A stretch of DNA of 64,000 bases from assembly GCA_947471745.1 (NCBI GenBank), contig CANJKZ010001116.1:1438501-1502500 (forward strand). Direction: 5' to 3'. Each line of letters begins with the position of its first letter. Position 1 is the first letter of the stretch. The stretch is from Closterium sp. Naga37s-1 (Eukaryota; Streptophyta; Zygnematophyceae; Desmidiales; Closteriaceae). The position numbers were made by a program, and so were the translations under genes. Of this stretch, positions 1 to 14,015 are shown piece by piece. The notes beneath the pieces are model-generated. The model worked only from the letters and a program-made list of their open reading frames with translations, did not search any database and was not told where the DNA came from.

Positions 1-33
1 GATAGCATGAGAGGTGCCACAGAAAATACAGAC

Positions 34-2585
34 CTGATTGGAGACATCACCATGATCCTTACGGGTCATCCCCTCTCCAATAGCACTCTGGATGATGGGA
101 TTGAAAAGGCATGAACATGAGGCAGGACCAAGAAGACATGGACGCAAATATACAAGCCAAAGGACAAGGACTTGATGATGCATGAAAGAAGTCGATTGTG
201 TACCTTCATAAGACGAGACAGGGACGGCAACACATTGATCGGAGGATAAATCTGCGCACGAAGAAACAGGCGTGAGGGATGTTAAGAATGCACTGTGGAG
301 AAGACAATGTCCATAGGAATGGCATCAGAACCGTCGAATCGCTTACCTGTCTGTTGTGAAGCTGACGGTCAATGTAGATTTGCCCCTCCGTAATGTAACC
401 AGTAAGATCGGGGATAGGGTGAGTGATATCTGCAACACACGCGCATAAAAATAGCCCACATCCTCGTACACAATGAGCTAACAATCACGACCTATATGTT
501 CCGTAAATTATAGTCTATTATGCAAGTAATCGGCCATGAACATTCCCTGGCTACTGTCTAATTAGCAAAATGTGAGCACAGCCATGCGCATGTCCGAAAT
601 TTTACTCGTTCCCTTGACCCGTGCAATCACATCAGCATTCACCATCATCAGTACATACCGTCATTAGGCATGGTCAGGATAGGAATCTGGGTGATGGAGC
701 CCTTGCGACCCTCGATACGCCCAGCACGTTCATAAATGGTCGCAAGATCAGTGTACATGTAACCTGGGTAACCACGACGCCCAGGCACTTCCTCACGCGC
801 AGCAGAAACCTGGCACACGATATTTGCAGTTTTGAAAAAAGGGACAAATGTGGGTTACCAGTGAGAGGAGAAAAAACTATATGGGACTGGTGGTCATGAA
901 GAGGGAAGGAAAAGGTGAATGGAACAAAACGGGAGAAGCGAATGCCATAGCAGAGCATGGAGGGAAGAGGGAGTTAGAAAGCGCACCTCACGAAGGGCAT
1001 CAGCGTATGAACTCATGTCCGTCAAGATAACAAGCACGTGCTTTCCACACTCGTAGGCAAGGTACTCAGCAGTAGTAAGCGCAATACGAGGGGTAATAAT
1101 GCGCTCAATAGTAGGGTCGTTGGCCTGCAATGTGGGGACAAACATAGCGAGGTTATATCCTACTTGAAAAAAAAAAAAAAAAAAATTGCACACCAAGGAA
1201 AAACTTCAATAATCACCAGATTGAGGAAAAGCGTCACACGCTCCATAGAACCATTCTCCTCGAAATCTCGCTTGAAGAACGCAGCAGTCTCCATGTTCAC
1301 ACCCATAGCGGCGAACACAATGGCGAAGTTATCCTCCTCATCGTCCTGGGACAAGGCGTGAAAAAACGTATAAGAACTTGACAAACAAGACGTCATGAAA
1401 AAAATGTGCACAGAGTTAGTCAGAGCGGTACCTTCAGCAGATCATCCTTTTTCTCCAATGGCTTCACAAGACCTGCTTGCCGACAGATCTGGGCGGCAAT
1501 TTCATTGTGTGGAAGACCAGCGGCGGAGAAGAGGGGAATCTTTTGACCGCGAGCAATCGAGTTCATGACGTCGATGGTCGAAATACCCGTCTGAATCATT
1601 TCTTCGGGATATGTTCGCTCACTGGGGTTGATGGAACTGCCTGCAGGTTACACGCAAAGGTTCAGATAAACTTCGTCTGTGACATGAGGCCAGATCAAGG
1701 CGCATTGAAGTATGATACTCACCAGCAATGTCGAGATATGCTTCTGCAAGAATGGGAGGCCCATCATCAATGGGCTTGCCGGATCCGTTGAATATGCGAC
1801 CAAGCATGTCAATGGACACGGGCGTTTTCAACACCTGTTTCGACGAAAGTTGACATAACCACGATCAGTACCTCAGACACCTAAATCAGTATCCAGCCTT
1901 TCAAATGTCATTAGTTCAAGTCACCTCGCCAGTGAACTCCACTGTCGTATGCTTGTTATCAATGCCAGAGGTCCCCTCGAAGACCTGCAGAAGTGACAAG
2001 TCTAACAATGTCAAACATGTATTTTTATAATAAAAAAGCTGGTCTGGTAAATGAGGCGCCGATACAACACCTGAACAACGGCTTTGTCGCCATCGATCTC
2101 AAGAACTTGACCTCTTCTAATCTCTCCATCCGCGAGCCTCAGGTTGACGATCTCCTGGAACTTGGGACCCTGCGCACAACGAGATCCAGGATCAAGATCC
2201 GTCGATAAGCTGAAGAGTCCCGTACATAGGTCGTCGCGAAATGTATAAGGAAAACTAGACTGAAGCGTACCTTCACTTTTTCCAAAATGACCAAGGGACC
2301 AGCGACACCGGACACGGTTCGGTACTCTGTACAGATACGAGAAGAAGAGGCGAGGGTAGACAGTTTGTAAGTCGTATGTCGAAAAGAACTTGATCCACTG
2401 GCCCAAGATAAGAATCCGGTCCTAATGCGACCTTAATCCCGAACGGTAATGCCTACCCAGGAATGTCTTCGGAACCAAACTCAAACTAGAAAAAAAAAAC
2501 ATCAGAACCTACCTAGAAACGGTTCGCACACATAGTCTCGGCTAAGCGCCTTTAGATGCTCTTGGACTTCAGCCTTAGTCCCCAT
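34..2585 (-). CDS. VHA-B: V-type proton ATPase subunit B, 3'-partial
   Basis: This is the non-catalytic nucleotide-binding B subunit of the V1 head of the vacuolar H+-ATPase, which acidifies vacuoles and endosomes. Twelve coding exons can be read on the minus strand: 2513-2585, 2271-2326, 2071-2169, 1925-1984, 1723-1834, 1432-1640, 1217-1345, 987-1124, 659-809, 347-429, 204-251 and 34-87. All junctions are GT-AG and in phase. Hallmark stretches are [77 protein letters not shown] and GEGMTRKD. The start is the ATG at 2585, giving a short N-terminus [14 protein letters not shown] that resembles the non-plant form (ALxxDY before the YRTVSG block). The last exon seen ends in DVSNQ with a GT donor at 33, so the C-terminal part lies off the left edge. 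I see no exon copies or minisatellites in its introns, unlike most neighbours. Family identity is certain; exon borders are very likely. Confidence 0.96.
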
Positions 2586-2805
2586 AGTTGCTTTTCAGGA
2601 CACGCGGACTCTGGGGAATATAGCTAGTTCAGGAGCAAGGGGCCGTGTGTGAGAGAAACAGCACATAGAATGAGCACAACGATTCCCTAGATCAACAGAA
2701 ATGCCTTGGTTGTCGGTAAAAAAATGCGTTGTCCTGGAGCCTGAGCAGAGTCACGAAATGGGCGACAGACAGGTAACAAAAGGCCTATAATACCCCAGTG
2801 AATAT

Positions 2806-2878
2806 GCTCTCATTGAGAGTTGAACTCAAGACCTCCCGCTTACTAAACGGGTGCTCTAACCAACTGAGCTATGAGAGC
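2806..2878 (-). tRNA. trnT-AGU: tRNA-Thr (anticodon AGU)
   Basis: A 73-nt cloverleaf reads cleanly on the minus strand. The 7-bp acceptor stem (GCTCTCA with TGAGAGC) and the T stem (TTGAG with CTCAA) pair perfectly. The D arm is GCTC-AGTTGGTTA-GAGC. The anticodon stem-loop is CCCGT-TTAGTAA-GCGGG, which places AGT at positions 34-36, decoding ACN threonine codons (A34 would be inosine). No intron and no encoded CCA. It lies between the 5' ends of the V-ATPase gene and the 3' end of the importin gene. Confidence 0.95.
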
Positions 2879-3195
2879 ACGTTGTCGGTATCGAACATAA
2901 TATCTATGTCTGTGTCTTGTACAACGACCTACCATGAATGTTCCACACAGCAGGCGCCTGACTTTGTCCACATTGAAGCTACGCCAAAATCATGGATGAT
3001 GCATGTCTCTGCATCTCATCAGCACAAGTGCTTACAAGGACGATGCAGCTCACATTCTATCAAAAACCAATCATGTCTGTTCTGTGTTGGTCATTGTGCT
3101 AAAGCGTGCCCTATAATGAAGCATTAAGGGTGGACTGAATGGTTGATCGTTCCCTCGCTGTAAGCTCCTGTTGGCACAGTCACAGGGGAAGAGAT
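2879..3195. other. intergenic, no feature seen
   Basis: Spacer between the tRNA and the 3' end of the importin-9-type gene. Short open stretches here have no family resemblance, splice context or repeat structure that I can see. Confidence 0.5.
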
Positions 3196-6100
3196 TCAAG
3201 GTTGCCATTGTAACGACATATTACCAGATGGATAAGTTCGATGTGCACAAGAAGCCAAGTTGCATGCGAGGATGAGCAAATCCCAAAATCCATCCTCATC
3301 TAAGGGAGGTTTGGGCCTGGGCCATGATGTTCCCTGAGAAAAAGTTTGGGCAAAGGAAGCCGTGTTTGGCCTAGGCACTCACCTGAGAAAGTGTCTGGAA
3401 GAGATTTGGATCTTGAGTTGCCAGCTGCCTGATGACGTCAGCAATCAGCACAGGCAGGTTGATCTGAGAGGTGCAGGGGGGCGGAAGGGGGGTTAGAGGA
3501 GGGGTGGGGGCGGAAGGGGAGAGGAGAGGGAGTGGTTGATTGAACATGCAAATGAGCGAGTGAGTGCATATCCATATGCGTGAGTGAATCATGAAGAGGA
3601 GAGAAAGGGAGAGGAGAGGAGTACGAGTCACGAGAGGCATCGTGGGTGAACAAGCACACCTGGTTGAGTGGGTCGTCTTGAGCATCGTCGTCATCATCTC
3701 CTGCATCCTCACCAAACTGCTTCAGTGCACGGCCACAAGCAGCGGGAGAGGAATGAGCGCAGACAGCGGGGGGGCGCGGGCGCGGAGGGGAGGGAGGTAG
3801 TGAGCGAGTCGATAAACTTGTATCAAAATCATTACAGTAATTTATATTCGAGTGAATAATATGATGCCTGCATCACCTCCACCCTGCTTCTCTCAAGACC
3901 TTGGCTGAAGCCGGGTGTGTTTGAGAGGTACTAAAGGCACCCTGCAACCCACCCATCCCATCTCACCTCCTGGTCCAGCAAGTGTGAGAAGAGCTCTGCT
4001 GAGGCAAACACCGGCGGCAGCCCTGCATCCAGCCCCTCCCTTCCCTTGCCGTGCCCCCCCTCCTCCTCGCCCCCCTCCTCGTCCTCCTCGTCTATGTCTT
4101 CACCCTGCTGGTAGGAGAGGGATTAGAAGGGATCCACCAGGGAGGAACAATGCAGCGAGGAATGAGAGTGGGAGCAATAAGGTTTCGGCTACAGGGGAGC
4201 ACGTTCAGCATTAGGCATGAGAGTGGGAAAAATAAGGTTTCGGTTTGGTCTCTAGGGGAGTGGCCAAGGAACATGCCCCTCATTCATGGTGGCCAAGGAA
4301 CATGCCCCTCATTCATGGTGTGCCAAGGAACATGCCCCTCATTCATGGTGGCCAAGGAACATGCCCCTCATTCATGGTGGCCAAGGAACATGCCCCTCAT
4401 TCATGGTGGCCAAGGAACATGCCCCTCATTCATGGTGGCCAAGGAACATGCCCCTCATTCATGGTGTGCCAAGGAACATGCCCCTCATTCATGGTGTGCC
4501 AAGGAACATGCCCCTCATTCATGGTGGCCAAGGAACATGCCCCTCATTCATGGTGGCCAAGGAACATGCCCCTCATTCATGGTGGCCAAGGAACATGCCC
4601 CTCATTCATGGTGGCCAAGGAACATGCCCCTCATTCATGGTGGCCAAGGAACATGCCCCTCATTCATGGTGGCCAAGGAACATGCCCCTCATTCATGGTG
4701 GCCAAGGAACATGCCCCTCATTCATGGTGGCCAAGGAACATGCCCCTCATTCATGGTGGGCCAAGGAACATGCCCCTCATTCATGGTGTGCCAAGGAACA
4801 TGCCCCTCATTCATGGTGGCCAAGGAACATGCCCCTCATTCATGGTGTGCCAAGGAACATGCCCCTCATTCATGGTGGCCAAGGAACATGCCCCTCATTC
4901 ATGGTGGCCAAGGAACATGCCCCTCATTCATGGTGGCCAAGGAACATGCCCCTCATTCATGGTGGCCAAGGAACATGCCCCTCATTCATGGTGGCCAAGG
5001 AACATGCCCCTCATTCATGGTGGCCAAGGAACATGCCCCTCATTCATGGTGGCCAAGGAACATGCCCCTCATTCATGGTGGCCAAGGAACATGCCCCTCA
5101 TTCATGGTGGCCAAGGAACATGCCCCTCATTCATGGTGGCCAAGGAACATGCCCCTCATTCATGGTGGCCAAGGAACATGCCCCTCATTCATGGTGGCCA
5201 AGGAACATGCCCCTCATTCATGGTGGCCAAGGAACATGCCCCTCATTCATGGTGGCCAAGGAACATGCCCCTCATTCATGGTGGCCAAGGAACATGCCCC
5301 TCATTCATGGTGGCCAAGGAACATGCCCCTCATTCATGGTGGCCAAGGAACATGCCCCTCATTCATGGTGGCCAAGGAACATGCCCCTCATTCATGGTGG
5401 CCAAGGAACATGCCCCTCATTCATGGTGGGCCAAGGAACATGCCCCTCATTCATGGTGGCCAAGGAACATGCCCCTCATTCATGGTGGCCAAGGAACATG
5501 CCCCTCATTCATGGTGGCCAAGGAACATGCCCCTCATTCATGGTGGCCAAGGAACATGCCCCTCATTCATGGTGTGCCAAGGAACATGCCCCTCATTCAT
5601 GGTGGCCAAGGAACATGCCCCTCATTCATGGTGGCCAAGGAACATGCCCCTCATTCATGGTGTGCGACGAATTCTTACCTTGCTGCCCCTCTGGGTGCTC
5701 GATCTTCTGGTCAGAATGATAAGGCATACAACAGGCCAGTTCATGTTTGAGGCGAATCAGAAGGGCATTCACACACCTCGTTGCCCCCCCTTGGTCACAC
5801 CCATGCTTACCCCTCGCAACGCCTCTGCTTGTTCGCCCTCCTCCTTTGCCTCCAGCAAGACCCCTGCCAGCAGAGACAGGCCCTGGGGGCGTGATGGAAA
5901 GAAAACGGAGCAAGTGCTGGGGTTAGGGGAGTCAGAAGCGGTAGAAGGTGGTGGAGAGGAGCAAACAGTGGTGACAGAAAGAAGCAATTAGAGGCAAAGG
6001 ACCATTGCCTGTTGCCCCTTTCGTAATACAATGAAAAGGGCTGTACACGAGGGGGGTGTTTCCACCTTGGCTGGGAATGCCATTTCTGTCCATTTGTCTG

Positions 6101-9100
6101 CCACCACTCGTGCTCGCGAACGAGTAACAACGCCCTTGGACGTCTGACGGAGGGAAGGAAGAAAGGCGGAAGGGAGAACATGGTTTAGCTTGGACACGAG
6201 ACCGAGACACAGTACCGTGTGCAAATGAGGAGAAGAAAGGGACGAGGGGTAGCAACCTTGGGTTAATCAGGCGTCAAACATAGTTCACCAGGTTCACCGC
6301 CACCAGCCTGCCCTGCAAAGAGTTGACTTTTGAGTCACCCAACCAGCCTGCCCTGCAAAGAGTTGACTTTTGAGTCACCCAACCAGCCTGCCCTGCAAAG
6401 AGTTGACTTTTGAGTCACCCAACCAGCCTGCCCTGCAAAGAGTTGACTTTTGAGTCACCCAACCAGCCTGCCCTGCAAAGAGTTGACTTTTGAGTCACCC
6501 AACCAGCCTGCCCTGCACCCAACCGGCATCAAACATAGTTCACCAGGTGAGAACCTGCATCCAACAGGTGACTCGTTCACCACCACCAGCCTGCCTGCCC
6601 TGCACCCAACTCACCGCCACCAGCCTGCCCTGCACCCAACTCACCGCCACCAGCCTGCCCTGCACCCAACTCACCGCCACCAGCCTGCCCTGCACCCAAC
6701 TCACCGCCACCAGCCTGCCCTGCACCCAACTCACCGCCACCAGCCTGCCCTGCACCCAACTCACCGCCGCCAGCCTGCCCTGCACCCAACTCACCGCCAC
6801 CAGCCTGCCCTGCACCCAACTCACCGCCACCAGCCTGCCCTGCACCCAACTCACCGCCACCAGCCTGCCCTGCACCCAACTCACCGCCACCAGCCTGCCC
6901 TGCACCCAACTCACCGCCACCAGCCTGCCCTGCACGGGCACTTGCAGCAGGCGAGGGTCACGTGAGGCAAGCAGCAGCGCCAGTGCAGCTGATGCCACCT
7001 TGCTGTGATACACTCCATGGATGTCCCCTGAGGTTGGGGTGGTGGCACAGAGGGATGATGGCAGTAAAACGGAAGCTTTTTTTTTTTTAGACTCGATCAA
7101 CACAACAACGCCAGTGCTGCTGACACCACCTTGCTGTGGTACAACCTGTGGATGTCCCTTGGGGATGGGGCAATGGGTGACAGGGGAGGTTGATGGCAGC
7201 AGGACGGCAGCGACGTGCTCGGTGACACGCAACAAATGCAAAAGGAGAGCAACGTGTTGGGAGAGGAGGAGCGGAGGAGGAGGCATCGATGGGTAAAGGC
7301 AGTTGGAGGGTGTGTAGAGGCAGTGATACAGGAAGCAATGACTGGGGGAGCAGAAGGCACTGACTGGGGGGCATAGAAAGCACTGACTGGGGGGCATAGA
7401 AGGCACTGACTGGGGGAGAGAGGGGCACTGACTGTGGTACATGGCCCATTCTGAGAGCAGGAAGTGGAGGGCCGACGGGTGGCCAGGCAGGGGCATCGCA
7501 GAGAGAAGGTCTAGCAGAGGCCTCAAGTCTGGTGATGCCCAATGCACCTGGGGTTGTGGAGGGAGGATAAGAGCGGCATGCATTTGGCAATCAGGCATAG
7601 TTTTGAGACGTCTCAAAACATGTGGAGGGAGGATAAGAGCGGCATGCATTTGGCAATCAGGCATAGTTTTGAGACGTCTCAAAACTTGTGGAGGGAGGAT
7701 AAGAGCGGCATGCATTTGGCAATCAGGCATAGTTTTGAGACGTCTCAAAACTTGTGGAGGGAGGATAAGAGCGGCATGCATTCAGCAATCAGGTAATGAG
7801 CATTGGTGGGAAGAACGATACTCCAAGGCAACAGCATTGCCCCCTTGCCATGCGCATGCCCCAGCGCTTCGTCCCACTCTGCCTGCCATCCACACACTTG
7901 TGCTGCTGTACCCACCAGGCGTGCAAAGACGAGCAGCAGCGAGACGGAGAGCGAGGGCATGCGCTTGGCGGCCATGCGGTGGACAATAGCTGCCACCAGC
8001 GCCTGCAGGTGTGGTGCCATGCGCGAGGGCACGCGGCGGATCAGCTGCACCAACAGTGGGCCCACAAAGAGCGATGCTGACGGCTCCAACTGTGGGCTTA
8101 GAAGCCTTTGATGGGAGCAAAGGGAGGGGAGGGGGAAGGAAGGGATGGAACCGTGAGGGCACGCGGCGAATCAGCTGCACCAACAGCGGCTCCACGAAGA
8201 GCGACGCTGATGGCTCCAACTGTGGCCTCAGTAGCCCTGTGATGGGCGTCGGGGGAGGGAGAAGGAGGGAGAGCGAGAGGGAGGGAGAGGGAAAGGGAAA
8301 GGGATGAAATGGCATGAGCAAGCTACGGATGAGCTGCATGAGGGTGAGTGCATGAGCAGCAACCCTTGCATGCCATACGACCATCCCCACCACTCACTTG
8401 GCGGCAGCGTCAAGAAGGGTCTTCATGGTGGCATCGGGGTCAGCACTGCCCGCCACCAGCTCCTCGCCCCCCTTGCGCACAAACATGGCCAGCGCCTCTG
8501 CCCCGTTCTGCAGCTCCGTGTGATCTTCCGACTGCAACACCACCGCTGCTAGCGGTGCAAACAGCGCATCGAACACTGGCCGCACCAGTGGTGGGGGGGT
8601 GCGCTGCAGGCAGCAGGTTGGGAGGGGGGCGGGCCCGGGGGGGAAAAGAGGGTTAGTCAACTCAAAGGTCAAACATGGCCAGTGCCTCAACTCTGTTGTG
8701 CAATTGAGTCGACTCAAAAGCTGCCTCCGCCCCGTTCTGCAGCTCAGTGTGATAATCTGACTGCAACACCACCGCTGCTAGCGGTGCTAAGGGAGTATCG
8801 AACACTGGCCGGACCAGCAGTGGGGGGGGTGCGCTGGTGGAGGAGGCAGGTTGGACGGAAGGAGGACGGCCCAGGAGGAAAGGGGGGGAAGGTGCACCAG
8901 GAGGGTGGTGCACAAGGAAAGGGAGAAAGACAAGAGACGGGAAGTAAGACGAAAGAATGGCAAACATGAGTAATTGCAAATGATGACGATGAGCAGGGAG
9001 AATTAGTTAGGGCCGGTGAACTGCCTGGTCAACTGCCTGGTCAACTGCCTGGTCAACTGCCTGGTCTTGGGCCATCAGCAGTCTTACCTTGAGCAGCATT

Positions 9101-12100
9101 GTCAGCAGCTCCATTCCTCCTGCCACCAAACCGTTGGGTTGCTCCTCTGGCTGCTTCCCAGGGCTCCCAACCTCTCACCACCCACACCCACATGCACATG
9201 CCCACACCCACATGCACATGCACACACCCACATGCTCATGCACACACCCACATGCACATGCACACACTCACAGGCACACAAGCAGGCGCCGCACACGTTC
9301 ACACATTCCCGTAAATGCACACACACAGAAGCCATGCATGCACATAACTCAAGTCCCCACACTCAAATACATAGACAAAAGAACACAGACAGGTAGATCG
9401 CATGAGAATCAAGGGTAACACAACTGGACACCTAGATAGGAAATGATTGTGAGTGTCATCATAACATCTCCGTTCTCGCTCATGCCTTCAGATAGTGCCT
9501 CCGTTCTCGCTCATGCCTTCAGATGGTGCCATGTGATCGCTATTATTTTTGGCTCAGCAGTGCTTGTGATGGCACAGACTGTTGCAGTGCAGTGTTGCGA
9601 CCCCTGGCCTGGCCCGTCCGCTCACGTACCATTCCGGCAGAGAGAGAAGGGCTCAGTGTCGACTCAAGCAAGGGCTTTAACAGAGAGGAGGGTGACAAGA
9701 CAACAGATGTTTTCAAATGCACTAGAGATAGCACAGGTCGGAGGGATGGCGGAGCGCAGGACTGAGTTGAGTCGATGCATGTCCGATATTGTGAGATTGC
9801 CCATACTTGAGCAGTGCACGCAAAAACAGCTGTTTCAAGAAGGCGGTACCTTGGAGAAGATGGTTGAGAGCGGGGGAATGGCTTTGCGAAGGATGGAGTC
9901 GATGCATGCAGGGAGGTCGGCCATGGCCTCGAGGGCGTCACTGGTATCAGAGCTGATCACCGGGTCATTCACGTGCTCCGCCCATATGCCCAGCAGCGCT
10001 GATGTTACCACCGGCTCCATCTGTGCTGTCACCTCCGCGTCTGATTGGCCGGAATGGGGGAGGGAGTATGGAGGTGTGAAGTGTCAACATATATTTTATA
10101 TGTGTTGTTTAGGTTAGTCTAGGTGTTACATTTCTACTTACTTGCATGATTAGGGTTTGCTATATCTAGGGTTGTACTTCACATTTTCTATCAATTCATT
10201 CTTATCGTAACATGGTATAGAGCTAGGTTTCCCTTAGGCGATTTTTCCCCTAGGCGATTTTTTCCCTTAGGCGAAATTTCTCTCGATAGTCTATGGGCCC
10301 ACCACCCGCGCGCCTCGTAGCGACCCATAGCCCGAAGCGCCCTGCCCCGTAGAGCCCGAGTAGGTCGCGCCCCCCGTCGACATCGCGCGTCACCCGTTTC
10401 TGCCCTGCGCCCCACCCGTTTTTTGCCGAGCGTCACTCGGTTTTTAGCCCCGCGCCCCACTCGTTTTACCCCGCGTGTTGCTCCCCAGTCCTCTAGCGCG
10501 CAGCAGACGAACGCACGTAGCTGCGCGCGCAGCCTTAGTCGCACCCGCAGCTCCGCGCTAGTACGTCGTAGCCGCGCGCACGTGCAGCCCACCGTCGTAA
10601 CCGGCCCCCAGACCTGAAATCCCCCTCAGAACCGCACAGAACCGCCGCCTTAACAGCTTCCCCACCTGAAAACCACCGCCCCAGACCTGACAACCGCCGC
10701 CCCACCTGGAAACCAGCTGCCCCACCCGTTCCAGGCACCTCACCCGGAATCAGCTGCCCCACCCAGTCCTCTCCACCGCATTGAACCTCACAGAACCGCA
10801 CAGTACTGCACATAACCGCACAGAACTGCACAGAACCGCCGCCTCACCCGTAGCCCGCTGCCTTAACAGCTTCCCCACCTGAAACCTGCCTCCCCACGAT
10901 CTACCACACCCGCCGTCAGTAGCCCCAGCCGATTACACTGCCGCCAGCTACACCAGCAGCAGCATAGGCTGCCCCCAGCGCACCAGCAGCAACGTAGGCT
11001 GCCCCCAGCAGAACCAGCAGAACCAACAGAACCAGCAGAACCAGCAGAACCAGCAGAACCAGCAGAACCAGCAGAACCAGCAGAACCAGCAGCAGCATAG
11101 GCTGCCGCCAGCACACTAGCAGCAGCATAGGCTGCCCCCAGCGCACCAGCAGCAGCGTAGGCTGCCCCCAGCAGAACCAGAAGCGGCATAGGCTGCCACC
11201 AGCGCACCAGCAGCAGCATTGGCTGCCCCCAGCAAAACCAGTAGCAGCTAAGGCTGCCCCCAGCAGAGCCAGAAGCAGCATAGGCTGCCCCCAGCGAACC
11301 AGCAGCAGCATAGGCTGCCGCCAGAGCACCAGCAGCAGCAGCATAGGCTGCCCCCAGCGAACCAGCAGCAGCATAGGCTGCCCCCAGCGCACCAGCAGCA
11401 GCTTAGGCTACCGCCAGCGCACCAGCAGCAGCTTAGGCAACTGCCAGCGCACTAGCAGCAGCATTGGCTGCCCCCTGGAGAACCAGTAGCAGCCTAGGCT
11501 GCCTCTCAGCAGAACCAGAAGCAGCACAGGCTGCCCCCAGCGCACCAGCAGCAGCTTAGGCTGCCCCCAGCAGAACCAGCAGCAGCATAGGCTCACATGG
11601 CATGTACTAGGGTTCTACAGCAGCAGGGCCAGCCGCAGCACTCCCGTCAGTGGGGGCCTGCGGGTCCAAAGTGTGGCGCCCCCAGCAGTGGCTCAGCTAG
11701 CAGTGGGCGAGACGTCGGCCCCTGCGGGTACCGGGCCCTGACAGGCCCTGGTGCTGGCACTACCTGCTGGAGTCCTGACCACACTGCGTCCAGCTGCTAC
11801 CGTCGACTCGACGACCTCCACCGTGAGCGTTTTGGTCCTCACGCTATTACACCGCACTGGCCTTCGCGCCTTCGCCAGCGCACTACTGCACCAGTTGAGT
11901 CTCACCTGCCTGGTCTAGGACCCTTTCCGGCTGCACGAGTAGAGACCTGTTTTTCCAGTCTTGGTGCGTGTGTTGTTTCCAGTCCCGGCGCCTCTGAGGG
12001 TCTTTGTGTAGAAGCTGCAGCTACCACTAGTCTAGCACTAGCCTTTGTAGCTGGTTCGGGTGCGACCCCACAGACTGCACAGCTTTCCTTCACCCTAGAT

Positions 12101-13980
12101 TCTGGAGCGTCCAGCTGTTTCTTTCGCGACTGTACCGACCTCACACCACTGCGCACTCCAGTCACTGTCGCCTTGGCTGACCCCTCTGTGGGACGTGTAG
12201 TTGCTAGCAGCACCACCACTCTTCCGTGTCCGGCGGCTCCCTCAGGTTTTCTTACAGGTTACTACACCCCCTCGTTCTCTAGGAACCTGGTGGGTGTCAG
12301 TCACCTTCACGACCTAGGCGTAGTCACTACTTTCCCACTGGACGAGCCTGTTGCCTCCTGCACTGTCGGTGCCGCTGGGGCGCCCCTGGCCACATTCCAC
12401 AGAGAGCCGGGATCTGGTCTGTACTCACTACACACTGGGTCCCACCACACTGAGTCGGGTCAGGTCAGGTCAGGTCAGGTAGCTGCTGTGTCGTGTGACT
12501 ATCGGTCCCTCACCCACCCGTCGGTCCTCTGGCACCACCGTCTAGGTCACCCGTCGTTCCCGCGTCTCAGTAGGATGGCACGTTACCGTCTGGTCTCAGG
12601 TCTCCCAGGGTCGCTTGCACCGCTTCTCCGCTCGCCTGCGCCGCTGTGCACTCCTTGCGTCGAGGGTCGGCAGCGCGCTGCCCCTCACTCCTCCTCGTTC
12701 CCCCCCACCACGGCTCCCTTCCAGACCCTGCACTTGGACGTCTGGGGCCCCTCTCCGGTCCTTGGCCCACGTCAGGAGCGCTACTTCCTGATTGTGGTGG
12801 ACGACTACTCCCGCTACACCACGGTTTTCCCCTTGCGACGGAAGGCCGACGTGCCTACCGTCCTCGAGCCGTGGCTACTAGCGTGGGGTGGCGCCCAGGG
12901 CCTGTGTGGGCTTCGCCTACACTCGGACCGTGGTGGTGAGTTTTCTTCCACTCGCCTGGAGACGTTCTGTCAGGGTCGGGGGATCATCCAGTCTTACACG
13001 CTACCAGCATCACCGCAGCAGAACGGGGTAGCCGAGCGACGCATCGGCCTGGTCATGGAGGTTGCCCGGACCTCCATGTGCCATGCCGGTGCCCCCTAGT
13101 TTTTGTGGCCCCAGGCAGTCCGCTACGCCGCGCACCAGCTGAACCTGTGGCCCAGTGACGCACGGCCAAGGGTGACGCCGGTCTCTCTTTGGACAGGTTC
13201 TCCGGGCGTAGCAGCTGACTTCCGCGTCTGGGGTTGTCTGGCTCACGTTCGCGCCCCTGGCGCGAACAAGTTGTCTCCGCGCACTCGTGCCTGCGTCTTT
13301 CTTGGCTTCCCTTTGGACGCCTCCGGCTGGGTGTTCTACGACCCGGTCACCTACCAGTTCTTCGCTTCGCAGGACGTCACGTTCGACGAGTCTGTCTGTT
13401 ACTACAGGAGTCGCCCCCACCGAGGTACTGAGGCCTTTTCCCCCCCGCTGTTCCTCACCCTTGAGCCCCCACCAGTCGCCCCGGTAGCCCCCCCCCCTTC
13501 GCGTCCTGCCCCGTCAGGTGTGTCGCACGTCACTCCGCAGTCTTCCCCCCCGCAGCGTCCAGTCCCTGTCGTGTCTGGGGGTGCGGGAGGTGCAGTTGCG
13601 GAGGGTGAGGGTACTGGGGCTGCAGGAGCTGGTGGTGTCGGCTCTGGGGGTGCAGGGGTTGTGGGCGTGGAGGTCACTCCTGTGGAGGACACGGCAGCCT
13701 CGACTCGGCGGCCTCGCCCTGCCTCACCCCCTGGCTTCCCGTCCGTCCCGCAGTTTCCTCCTCCTTCTTCTCTGCGGTCGGTTGCTGCGGAGCCTGGGGG
13801 TGTTCCTGCGGGAGGTACTGGAGGCCCCGGGGGTGTCGGTGGTGGCGGTGCTGGTTCTGGGGGTGCTGGAGCTGGAGGCACTGGCACTGTGGCGCCTACA
13901 CCGCGCACTGTACGTTTCCTGACCCGTGAGCAGCGTCTCCTCCGGTTGGAGAGGGAGGAGCGTGAGCGATTTGAGAGGGC

Positions 13981-14015
<35 letters not shown>

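Noticed and set aside
2457..2485. Possible extra VHA-B exon reading [10 protein letters not shown]
   Set aside because: Including it puts a stop in frame; joining 2513-2585 directly to 2271-2326 gives the conserved EYRTVSG sequence in phase.
4261..5663. CRISPR-like array
   Set aside because: Units are contiguous without spacers and the genome is eukaryotic.
4051..5991. Reading frames of 477-646 codons through the 29-bp array
   Set aside because: All three forward frames are open only because the 29-bp unit cycles through the frames without a stop. No other support.
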